From the NCBI RefSeq assembly GCF_017603825.1, contig NZ_CP072014.1:496001-560000 (forward strand): a stretch of DNA of 64,000 nt, written 5' to 3'. The stretch is from Arthrobacter crystallopoietes. Its GTDB lineage: Bacteria; Actinomycetota; Actinomycetes; Actinomycetales; Micrococcaceae. Numbering within the stretch: the stretch's first letter is position 1; the number at the start of each line of letters is the position of its first letter. The position numbers and the translations under genes are program-made. Of this stretch, positions 54,010 to 61,018 are shown piece by piece. Below the pieces are notes generated by a model, which saw nothing but the letters and a program-made list of their open reading frames with translations, had not been told where the DNA came from and did not search any database.

Positions 54010-54807
54010 CTACTTCCCGGGGATGGTCCCAATAACGACTGCGGCATCCAGTTCCGCGGAAAAGTTGGCTTGAACGGCAAAACCGTTGCATGCGAAAACC
54101 CTGGCGGTCTCGGGCAGTTGGCTCGGGCCGGTCTCGACCAGCAGGTAGCCCCCGGGCGCCAGCCACTCGTGGGCATCGACTATGCGCCGCTGGATATCCA
54201 GTCCGTCCGTCCCGCCGTCGAGCGCAATCTGCGGTTCATGCAGACGGGCTTCCGGCGGCATCAGTCCGATCGCTCCGGTGGGAACGTAAGGTGCATTGGC
54301 GACGAGGACGTCCACCCGGCCGCGCAGGTCAATGGGCAGGGCATCGTAGAGATCCCCTTCGAAGACCTTGCCGGCCGTGCCGATATTGCGGCGAGCGCAG
54401 TTTACGGCCGCCTGGTCGATATCCGCTGCATACAGCTCCAGCCCGCTGACTGTGCTGGCCAGCGCGGCTGCGACAGCACCCGAGCCGCAGCAAAGGTCAA
54501 CCGCTACCGGTAGTCCGTCCACGCGGCAAGCCAAATCGATGGCCTTGGAAGCCAGAAACTCCGTCCGGCGGCGGGGCACAAACACGCCGGGCTCCACGGC
54601 GATCCGCAGGCCGCAAAACTCCGCCCAGCCGAGAATCTGCTCCAGCGGCAGCCCGGCAACCCGCCGGGCAAGCATGTCCTCAAGCACCGCCGGTGTCACC
54701 GCAGCAGCGACCAGCAACTGCGCCTCGTCCTCGGCAAAGACACAGCCCGCAGCGCGGAGCCTCTCCTCAACCAAGACCTGCGCGTGCGATGACAACTGAA
54801 CTGGCAT
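54010..54807 (-). CDS. putative protein N5-glutamine methyltransferase (PrmC/HemK-like) with NAPY motif
   Basis: This 265-residue SAM-dependent methyltransferase of the PrmC/HemK family has an N-terminal helical domain with LPLEQILGWAEFCGLRIAV, SAM loop VDLCCGSGAVAAALA (about 103-117), acidic AADID (128), and the family tail EPQIALDGGTDGLDIQRRIV. The catalytic NPPY motif that binds the target Gln is NAPY here (Asn171-Tyr174). The genome must have a housekeeping PrmC elsewhere; this is the divergent paralogue found in many actinobacteria. ATG 54807 is the first with family-like sequence. Confidence 0.8.
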   Translation of the reverse strand: MPVQLSSHAQVLVEERLRAAGCVFAEDEAQLLVAAAVTPAVLEDMLARRVAGLPLEQILGWAEFCGLRIAVEPGVFVPRRRTEFLASKAIDLACRVDGLPVAVDLCCGSGAVAAALASTVSGLELYAADIDQAAVNCARRNIGTAGKVFEGDLYDALPIDLRGRVDVLVANAPYVPTGAIGLMPPEARLHEPQIALDGGTDGLDIQRRIVDAHEWLAPGGYLLVETGPSQLPETARVFACNGFAVQANFSAELDAAVVIGTIPGK

Positions 54808-54909
54808 GGAACCAACTTTCGGTCTCTCCGTAGTCTTCCCTACCCGTAGCCACTGGTAAATAATCAACCTTGGACAGCACACGAGCATGACCAACAAAGG
54901 AGTTCGATC

Positions 54910-55329
54910 ATGGCAACGCGCCTCAACCCGTACCTTAGCTTCCGCGACAATGCCCGGCAGGCCATGGACTTTTACCACGCAGCCTTCGGCGGCGAACTGA
55001 GCCGCAGCACATTCGCCGACTTGCACGCGAGTGACGATCCGGCCGAAGGGGAGAAGATCATGCACTCCATGCTGGAAACCCCGAACGGCCTCACCCTCAT
55101 GTGCGCGGACACCCCGAACGGCATGGCCTACAACCCCGGGGACAACATCTCGGTCTCGCTCAGCGGCGACGACGAAGCAGAACTGTGCGGCTACTGGGAC
55201 AAGCTGACCGAGGGCGCCACCATCGCCGAACCGCTGGAGAAGGCCCCCTGGGGCGACACCTTCGGCATGTTCACGGACAAATTCGGCATCAACTGGCTGG
55301 TCAATATCGCCGGCCAGCCCCAGCAGTAG
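54910..55329 (+). CDS. VOC-family protein, PhnB-like
   Basis: This 139-residue VOC protein of the PhnB/DUF1338-like 3-demethylubiquinone-methyltransferase fold family has LNPYLSFRDNARQAMDFYHAAFGGEL at the start and WGDTFGMFTDKFGINWLVNI at the end. The central loop has PNGLTLMCAD and GDNISVSLSGDD. The enzyme activity of the group is unproven. A GGAGTT site precedes ATG 54910. A strong hairpin follows. Confidence 0.85.
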   Translation: MATRLNPYLSFRDNARQAMDFYHAAFGGELSRSTFADLHASDDPAEGEKIMHSMLETPNGLTLMCADTPNGMAYNPGDNISVSLSGDDEAELCGYWDKLTEGATIAEPLEKAPWGDTFGMFTDKFGINWLVNIAGQPQQ

Positions 55330-55352
55330 GGCCACCCGGCCAGGAGCCTCGA

Positions 55353-55384
55353 ACGGCCGCCTTCCCGAACGGGAGGGCGGCCGT
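55353..55384. terminator. bidirectional terminator after the VOC gene
   Basis: ACGGCCGCCTTCCC (55353-55366) and GGGAGGGCGGCCGT (55371-55384) form a 14-bp stem with one G-U pair and a GAAC tetraloop, between the VOC gene and the converging gene fragment. Confidence 0.8.
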
Positions 55385-55454
55385 CGTCGTTAGTTGGTGG
55401 ATGTCGTCGGCGGGGCCGGCAGCAGTCAGCAGGCCGAATCCGGTAGCCGGTGGG

Positions 55455-55882
55455 CTAGATGCAGGAGTAGTCGTAGTCGAAGCCGCGCGAGACGAACTGC
55501 GTGACGGACACGAAGCCGCCGGGAGTAAGCGGCGCAGAGGAGCAGTTGTTCTTGGCCCCGTTGGCTGTCCGGGCGCCGGCCAGCCAACTCGGGAGCCCCG
55601 CCAGGCTGCTGTCCGCGCTGACACGGCCAACGATCTGGCCCCACTGGACGCTGGTGGAATAGATGCCGACGTCGGCGCCGATGCTCTCGAAGTAGTCGGT
55701 CATGCCCTCCAGATCGGCGGCGTTAGCGACCTTGTCAGTCGACCAGCTATTCTCGGTTTCGACGTCGAGCCACCACAGATAGTCCTCGGGGTTGCTGATG
55801 CCGCGGATATTGGCGTCGTCGTAAGCCTTGGCCCAGCCGTACATGTAGGCGCAGGCCGCATCTTCGGCCCCGCTGCACACTG
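55455..55882 (-). pseudogene. C-terminal fragment of a glycoside-hydrolase-like (TIM-barrel) secreted protein
   Basis: The minus strand encodes about 140 residues of a GH25/Rv2525c-like glycoside-hydrolase-like domain: CAYMYGWAKAYDDA, YLWWLDVETENSW (acidic active-site pair), VGIYSTSVQWGQI and an SVTQFVSRGFDYDYSC end. The signal peptide and first half are missing. Family-like sequence stops at about 55877, where the IS110 element begins. An open frame to 56000 that could add residues is IS left-end sequence. The region right of the element does not encode the missing half in any frame I could see, so deletion accompanied or preceded insertion. Confidence 0.75.
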
Positions 55883-55894
55883 AGGAATGATGGA

Positions 55895-56095
55895 TGCCAT
55901 GTGGCAGGGGAGGGGCTCCTGACTTACCCGCTGCGTGACGGCCAGCACTGACTGCTGGAACTGTCCAGGAGGAGATATGTCGGTTCCGTTCCCCTGCCAC
56001 TCACCATGGGCGACCGGGCCGGACGGGAGATGTGACTTGATAGGAACGTGCAGCTTAGCTCTTCAGTGCTTTGTCCGCCCGGCCCGGTCCACCGT
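55895..56095 (+). ncRNA. candidate IS110 bridge RNA
   Basis: Two long hairpins fill the left end. Hairpin 1: GTGGCAGGGGA (55901-55911) with 55990-56000, enclosing a second helix (55916-55921 with 55966-55971) and a CCAGCA/TGCTGG hairpin (55942-55958). Hairpin 2: GACCGGGCCGG (56012-56022) with 56079-56089, enclosing a 56-base loop. Tandem long-stemmed loops upstream of the recombinase are what IS110-group bridge RNAs use as target- and donor-binding loops. Prediction was by eye; transcript ends are unknown. Confidence 0.5.
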
Positions 56096-56133
56096 GCTCG
56101 CCTCAACCCTTCCCTCTACCGGAATGAGAGAGC

Positions 56134-57198
56134 ATGACTCTAACAACGACACAAACGATCACTACCGTCACGATCGGTGTGGACACCCACTCTCTGGTCC
56201 ACCACGCCGCCGCACTGGATTCACTGGGGCAGGTTCTGGGCGACCGGAAGTTTTCCACGGACCTAGCCGGCTACCAGGAGCTTCTGGACTGGGCCGCCGG
56301 CTTTGGAATCATCAACGCCTTCGGAGTCGAATGCACCGGGTCTTACGGGGCAGGGCTGACGAGGCACTTGCTCGCGGCCGGTGTGGACGTCGTCGAAGTC
56401 AACCGGGGCCACGCCCTGACGCGCAGCCGGTCTGGCAAGAACGATGCCATCGACGCGGAAGAAGCCGCGCGGAAAGTCCTCTCCGGGGAATGTTCCTCGC
56501 CTGCGAAGGACACCACCGGCACGATTGAAGCCATCCGGAATCTGCATCTTGTGCGGGACTCAGCAATCAAGTCCCGCACAGCAGCACTTGTACAGCTACG
56601 CGACATCCTTGTCACCGCGCCCGGGACACTGAGGCAGCGCCTTGATGCCAAAACTCTTCAGGCAAAAGCCACGCAAGCCAGGTCGCTTCGGCCGGATTTG
56701 GATCGGCTAAACCAGCCCGAGCAGGCAGCCAAATACGCGCTGCGTGAACTCGGGCGCCGAGTTGAAGACCTCACCGCACAGATCAACGCTGCGGATAAAC
56801 ATCTGCACCGCCTCCTCCACGCCGTTGCGCCCACGGTTATGGCACTGCCCCAAGTCGGACCGGTCAGCGCCGCCCAGCTGCTGATCACGGCCGGCGAAAA
56901 CATTGAAAGATTTCCCAGCGAAGCCGCCTTCGCACGGCTCTGCGGAGTCGCTCCCGTGCCTGTCTCATCAGGTAAATCTCACCGGATGCGGCTTCACCGC
57001 GGCGGCAACCGCCAAGCCAACAGGGTCATTTACCTCATCACTGTCGGCAGGCTGAAAATCGATCCGAAATCGCAGGCATACCGTGATCGGAAAATCAGCC
57101 AGGGGCATTCCAAATCAGACGTAATCCGCAGCCTCAAACGCTACGTCGCCAGAGAGCTCTACTACGCCCTGAAGAACGATCTCTCGCAATCCGTTTGA
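56134..57198 (+). CDS. IS110-family transposase (DEDD recombinase)
   Basis: This 354-residue recombinase has an N-terminal RuvC-like DEDD domain with Asp17 (IGVDTHS), Glu66 (ECTGSYG), Asp104 and Asp107 (KNDAIDAEEAAR), a central coiled region, and a C-terminal Tnp_20 domain. The latter contains LPQVGPVSAAQLL and the catalytic-serine region PVSSGKSHRMRLHRGGNRQAN (Ser278/279). Both domains look intact and full length, so the element may be active. IS110 enzymes recombine DNA guided by an RNA from their own non-coding end. GAGAG precedes ATG 56134. Confidence 0.93.
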   Translation: MTLTTTQTITTVTIGVDTHSLVHHAAALDSLGQVLGDRKFSTDLAGYQELLDWAAGFGIINAFGVECTGSYGAGLTRHLLAAGVDVVEVNRGHALTRSRSGKNDAIDAEEAARKVLSGECSSPAKDTTGTIEAIRNLHLVRDSAIKSRTAALVQLRDILVTAPGTLRQRLDAKTLQAKATQARSLRPDLDRLNQPEQAAKYALRELGRRVEDLTAQINAADKHLHRLLHAVAPTVMALPQVGPVSAAQLLITAGENIERFPSEAAFARLCGVAPVPVSSGKSHRMRLHRGGNRQANRVIYLITVGRLKIDPKSQAYRDRKISQGHSKSDVIRSLKRYVARELYYALKNDLSQSV

Positions 57199-57320
57199 GG
57201 ATCGATTACCGGACGATCATGAGTAGTTTCTAGCGGCGACGGACATATAGTTAGGTTCGCTCATCTGAGCCAGTCGTTTATGGCTCCTTTGGTCGGGAGG
57301 CATCAGCCTAGAATCAATGG

Positions 57321-57935
57321 GTGAGCGAGCACACCATACTTCTTTGGACCATGATCGGGACCTGCGCGACTGCTGCCGCCACCATAGGGCTGGTCGTCGG
57401 AGCGTTAAAGGCATGGCAAACAGCCAAGGCAACACTGGATCAAATGAAGCATGACAGCCGCTCCCAGACACGTCCTTACGTCTTCGCCTAGATTGTGCCA
57501 AGCATCGGAGGCAATCAAGCTTGGGATCTGATCCTGCGCAATTCTGGACGGTCGGCCGCCTATGATCTGAGACTGACCGTTTCGGCTTGGCCTGAAGAAG
57601 ACATTCTGACCAAAGCCCTCCGGACGATGTTCGAAACACCCCAGACACTTCCGCCGAACACAAGCATTCGGTCTTACTGGAGTTTGGGGCCGAGCAAGCA
57701 TCCCCGATCAAGCCATCCGGTGGGTTTCGATCAACCAGTTGATCTGACGGTCACCTATAAGAGCGACAACCGTGAAGCATCCGAGTACAGGGATACGTTC
57801 CGCCTGGACTCGACGGTATTGGGCATGACACCAATGGGAGCCTCCGGTATTGAACAGCCCAACGGTGCTACCCCGCACGAAAAGAAGATGCGCGAAATTG
57901 TGCGCGCTCTCAATGAGATGCGTAGAGGAAACTGA
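57321..57935 (+). pseudogene. membrane-anchored hypothetical protein interrupted by in-frame TAG
   Basis: From GTG 57321 the frame encodes one N-terminal helix (LLWTMIGTCATAAATIGLVVGAL), a short coiled segment (KAWQTAKATLDQMKHDSRSQ) and RPYVFA, then TAG at 57489-57491. The same frame then runs without another stop to 57935 with a beta-rich domain (DLILRNSGRSAAYDLRLTVS). The helix-coil-beta layout is that of common actinobacterial hypothetical proteins with one uninterrupted frame, so TAG likely replaced GAG (Glu) or similar. Position 80 bases from the IS suggests a decaying zone. An independent start after the stop is possible but no site is evident. Confidence 0.7.
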
Positions 57936-58120
57936 ATGGCAGGCCAAAGACCGGTGTGAAAGTTAGTTCAGGACGTTGGAGTCTTCACAGTTCGGGTTGG
58001 CGGTCGCTGGTCCGATAAGCCTGATCGTCATAGAGACCTGTTTTAGTCATTCGCTGGCCGCTGCTAAATCGCGACCTTGTATGGCGATCTGAAGCGCAGT
58101 TGCTATGCAATACTGCCGAG

Positions 58121-58843
58121 GTGGAGACCTTGAAGGATCGGCACTATTGGCTTAGCGAGGCATCAGGTCCGGGCCGACCCTGGACTGTGGCTGCTGTTGC
58201 TGTGTCGATTATCGGCATCCTGTTGCTCCTACTGAGGCTGGGGACCCGGCCCGACCCTGAGCTGCTGCCCGGATATGTGGTTGTCTACGCCCTGATTGGG
58301 CTGTTCATGTTCGGCCCGGGCATCAGGGAGGTTTCCTGGGGCCAGCTGCTGGCCTTCGTCGTGCCCGGTCTTGTGATGGTGGCGTTGTGGGCGCTGGGCA
58401 CCGGCTACTGGGGCGGGCTCTGGCTGCTGGGTCTGCCGGCATGGGCCATCATCTGCCGGCGCTGGCGCAGCTACGGCAGGGGACGGCAGGCCGGAAAGCT
58501 GGCACTGTTCGTGGCGCTCCTGGCGGCGTCGTCGCTGTTCTTCGTCCTTTACGGGTTCTATCCCATCTTGGGCCTCGCCCTACTCGCCGTGGTGCCAGCG
58601 GTTCCACTGGCTCACTTCATTGCATCGCCCGGCTACAGGCACCGGCCCCTGCAGGCCGCCACGGAGTTCCTGCTGTCCTGCGCAGTCGTAGCCGTGGCTC
58701 TGACGTTGCCGGAGCTAGGTTGGACCTCGCCGGAGGGCTTCGCAAGCGCAGGGGTTTTGGTAGGGCTTTTGATGGCAGGCTGGGCAGGACGCCGCCCGAT
58801 CCAATCCTCGAACCAGCCTCATCTGGAGAACCACCAGAGGTGA
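58121..58843 (+). CDS. multi-helix membrane protein, hypothetical
   Basis: This protein of about 240 residues has six to seven membrane helices and no recognised family. Features are PGRPWTVAAVAVSIIGILLLLLRLG in the first helix, a WGGLWLLGLPAWAIICRRWRSYGRG turn and a short charged tail. The start is uncertain: GTG 58121, TTG 58130 (GGTGGAG just upstream) and TTG 58100 are all in frame. It follows the interrupted gene and begins a run of small membrane proteins. Confidence 0.65.
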   Translation: METLKDRHYWLSEASGPGRPWTVAAVAVSIIGILLLLLRLGTRPDPELLPGYVVVYALIGLFMFGPGIREVSWGQLLAFVVPGLVMVALWALGTGYWGGLWLLGLPAWAIICRRWRSYGRGRQAGKLALFVALLAASSLFFVLYGFYPILGLALLAVVPAVPLAHFIASPGYRHRPLQAATEFLLSCAVVAVALTLPELGWTSPEGFASAGVLVGLLMAGWAGRRPIQSSNQPHLENHQR

Positions 58844-58961
58844 TCTAGACTTGCACCTTTGCCGTTCCAAGTAGCGATCCTTCTGCGCGACGACTCGTAC
58901 AAGGAAAGAGGGATCAATGCTGCCCTAGGAAAAGCACAGCTGGACGTTGATAGCCTCAGCC

Positions 58962-59186
58962 ATGGCCGGTTCTGATTCAGACGCGAAATTGCGGCGACCC
59001 CTCCTCAATGCTTCCTTTGCCTTGGGCATGGCTCTTGTGGGCTCCGGCATGTTTTTGGCGTCGCTGATGATGAGCGTTCCTCTAACCGGAACGGCTTTCA
59101 ACCTGGCCTGGATACTGGTGACGGTGGGGCTTTGCATGGCTCTTTTCTGGCTGGTTGTCTACCGGCGTGTCATGCGAAGGAGATAG
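58962..59186 (+). CDS. small two-helix membrane protein
   Basis: This gene encodes 74 residues with two hydrophobic helices (about 17-36 and 47-67) and a basic C-terminus VVYRRVMRRR. No family is recognised. ATG 58962 is the first good start; there is no obvious ribosome site. Basic residues after the second helix fit an N-in/C-in topology. Confidence 0.5.
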   Translation: MAGSDSDAKLRRPLLNASFALGMALVGSGMFLASLMMSVPLTGTAFNLAWILVTVGLCMALFWLVVYRRVMRRR

Positions 59187-59252
59187 CGCCCGTCCCGTTG
59201 GCGAATGCCTTCAATGAAACTGAGGTTATGAAACATCGATCGGAGGACACCA

Positions 59253-59456
59253 ATGAACACCCGAGGATTTCCCGACGTGGGGGGTGTAGTAGTAGGTCTC
59301 GTCACAGGAACGGCTGCTTTATTCACACCCGTCTCGACGCCAGGCTGGGTGACTTTTAAAATCGTGCTGGTGGTTGCGACTTTTGGATTCGCCGCCGCCA
59401 ATCTCATCGGACTACTCATAAAACGTCGCCGCTCTCGTAGGGACAGACAGGCCTAG
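59253..59456 (+). CDS. small two-helix membrane protein with basic tail
   Basis: This gene encodes 67 residues with two hydrophobic segments (about 10-30 and 33-55) and a C-terminal KRRRSRRDRQ. No family is recognised. CGGAGG sits 7 bases before ATG 59253, which supports translation. It differs in sequence from its upstream neighbour but shares size and layout. Confidence 0.6.
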   Translation: MNTRGFPDVGGVVVGLVTGTAALFTPVSTPGWVTFKIVLVVATFGFAAANLIGLLIKRRRSRRDRQA

Positions 59457-59595
59457 CCGCATAGCGAAAGTGCCCGTTGAAGGGATCCTTTACCGTGCGT
59501 CTAGAGCGTCCGGTCGGCCACCGACCAGGACACTTTCTCGCCGGCCCTGGCCGCGACAAGGGTAAAGAACCATTCGTCATCCCCCGGCTTGCAGG

Positions 59596-59640
59596 TTGCA
59601 TACTCCGTATGCAAGTATTCAGATGCTAGATACTGAGTAT
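59596..59640 (+). promoter_or_regulatory. PadR-type operator upstream of the ABC exporter operon
   Basis: TTGCATAC-TCC-GTATGCAA (59596-59614) is a perfect palindrome with 8-bp arms, and ATACT-G-AGTAT (59630-59640) is a second perfect palindrome 15 bases on. Both share the core ATAC/GTAT and lie 21-65 bases before the PadR ATG. PadR repressors often bind their own promoters at such sites. Confidence 0.7.
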
Positions 59641-59660
59641 GCATTTCTAAGGGGTCGGTC

Positions 59661-60290
59661 ATGTCGGTGCGTCACGGGTTATTGGCCTTGTTGGGGGAGC
59701 GGCCGCGTTACGGCTACCAGTTGAGGGCCGAGTTTGAGCAACGAACGGGCTCAACCTGGCCGCTCAACGTTGGCCAGGTCTACAGCACGCTGGACCGTCT
59801 GGAACGGGACGGTCTGGTGGCTAACGACGGTGACGACGGTGAAGGCCATGTGATGTACCGGCTGACCCCGGCAGGCGCGGCGGAGGTTGATCAGTGGTTT
59901 TCGCAACCGGTGACCATGACCAACCCACCCCGGAACGAGCTGGCCATCAAACTGGCCCTGGCAGTCACGCTGCCGGGGGTGGATGTTGCCCGGTTGGTCC
60001 AGGCCCAACGCACGGCCTCGATCCGGTCGCTGCAGAACTACAACAAGGCCAGGCGCGACACCGCTGCGGCCGGCCGGGTCGACGACACGGCCTGGCTGCT
60101 GGTGCTGGACTCGCTGATCTTCAGCACCGAGGCCGAAGTGCGCTGGCTGGATCACTGCGAATCGCGGCTGACCCAGCTGGCCAAGGATGCATCCGGTATC
60201 GGCAACGGTGTCCGGCCCCTGCACCAGGGGCCGGACACCCGACAGGCAGCAGCCGGCGCCTCAGCGGCAACCACGGAACGGAAGGGCTGA
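59661..60290 (+). CDS. PadR-family transcriptional regulator
   Basis: This 209-residue PadR regulator has an N-terminal winged helix (residues 1-90) with LLALLGERPRYGYQLRAEFEQRTGSTWPLNVGQVYSTLDRLERDGLV and a C-terminal Vir_act_alpha_C helical dimerisation region (about 95-175). An extra 30-residue tail rich in Ala/Gly/Thr is present. AAGGGG precedes ATG 59661. It is the first gene of a three-gene exporter operon and probably represses it through the palindromes just upstream. Confidence 0.9.
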   Translation: MSVRHGLLALLGERPRYGYQLRAEFEQRTGSTWPLNVGQVYSTLDRLERDGLVANDGDDGEGHVMYRLTPAGAAEVDQWFSQPVTMTNPPRNELAIKLALAVTLPGVDVARLVQAQRTASIRSLQNYNKARRDTAAAGRVDDTAWLLVLDSLIFSTEAEVRWLDHCESRLTQLAKDASGIGNGVRPLHQGPDTRQAAAGASAATTERKG

Positions 60291-60295
60291 CCGTC

Positions 60296-61018
60296 ATGCC
60301 GGAAGCTTTGCAACTGGCCGGAGTGTGCCGAACCTACGGAGAAGGCGCCACGGCGGTCGCGGCCCTGCGCGACGTGGACCTGACAATCCACACCGGTGAA
60401 TTCATCGCGGTAATGGGACCGTCCGGTTCCGGGAAATCCTCGCTCCTCTCCATTGCCGGCGGCCTGGACCGGCCGACCGCGGGGGACGTGTATGTCGGAT
60501 CAGTGCCGTTGGCGAAACTGGACCAGGACGGGCTGGCGCAGCTGCGCCGCCGCTCGGTCGGCTACGTTTTCCAGGACTTCAACCTCATTCCGACGCTGAC
60601 CGCGGCCGAGAATGTGGCCCTGCCACGCGAACTCGATGGAGTCCCGCTGCGCAAGGCACGAAGGCAGGCCGTCGATGCGCTGCGCCAGGTGGGCATTGAA
60701 CACCTCGCCGGACGTTTCATGGACCAGCTTTCCGGCGGGCAGCAGCAACGGGTTGCCATCGCGCGCGCCATTGTTGGTGACCGCCGGCTAATCCTGGCTG
60801 ACGAACCGACCGGAGCGTTGGACTCCGCGACCGGGGACGAGATCCTCTCGGTCCTGCGTGCCAGAGCTGATGCCGGCTGCGCCGTCATGCTCGTGACCCA
60901 TGAGGCACGACATGCTGCCTGGGCAGACCGGGTCGTGTTCATCCGCGACGGACGGATAATCGATGAATCGGCGCCTGCCCGGAATCCTGCCGATCTCCTC
61001 TCGGGAAGCTGGCAATGA
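60296..61018 (+). CDS. ABC transporter ATP-binding protein (LolD/MacB type)
   Basis: This 240-residue ABC ATPase has Walker A GPSGSGKSS (about 40), Q-loop FQDFNLIPTLTAAENV, signature LSGGQQQRVAIARAI, Walker B LILADEPTGALD and the switch His (VTHE). The TAxENVxLP pattern after the Q-loop is that of LolD/MacB-type ATPases that drive FtsX-like permeases. ATG 60296 has GAAGGG upstream; the wider frame is a shadow of padR. Its stop overlaps the permease ATG by four bases. Confidence 0.93.
   Translation: MPEALQLAGVCRTYGEGATAVAALRDVDLTIHTGEFIAVMGPSGSGKSSLLSIAGGLDRPTAGDVYVGSVPLAKLDQDGLAQLRRRSVGYVFQDFNLIPTLTAAENVALPRELDGVPLRKARRQAVDALRQVGIEHLAGRFMDQLSGGQQQRVAIARAIVGDRRLILADEPTGALDSATGDEILSVLRARADAGCAVMLVTHEARHAAWADRVVFIRDGRIIDESAPARNPADLLSGSWQ

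Larger units (their letters stand above)
55877..57241 (+). mobile_element. IS110-family insertion sequence
   Basis: A single DEDD transposase gene with a 257-base structured left non-coding end and a short right end (about 43 bases) is the layout of the IS110 group. IS110 elements have no clear terminal repeats, so the ends are inferred from where the hydrolase fragment stops (about 55876) and from guide-like matches in the left end. The true ends could be off by some bases. Length by this estimate is about 1365 bases. Confidence 0.6.

Noticed and set aside
28837-57491. Idea that TAG is recoded as an amino acid in this organism
   Set aside because: Many intact genes here end in TAG (E1 alpha, galactarate dehydratase, FadR-type regulator, kdgD, purB), so TAG is an ordinary stop; the two interruptions are better read as mutations or errors.
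57217-57711. Minus-strand open frame right of the IS as the missing half of the hydrolase
   Set aside because: It shows no signal peptide or TIM-barrel pattern and overlaps a better-supported plus-strand gene, although its frame would join in phase if the IS were removed.
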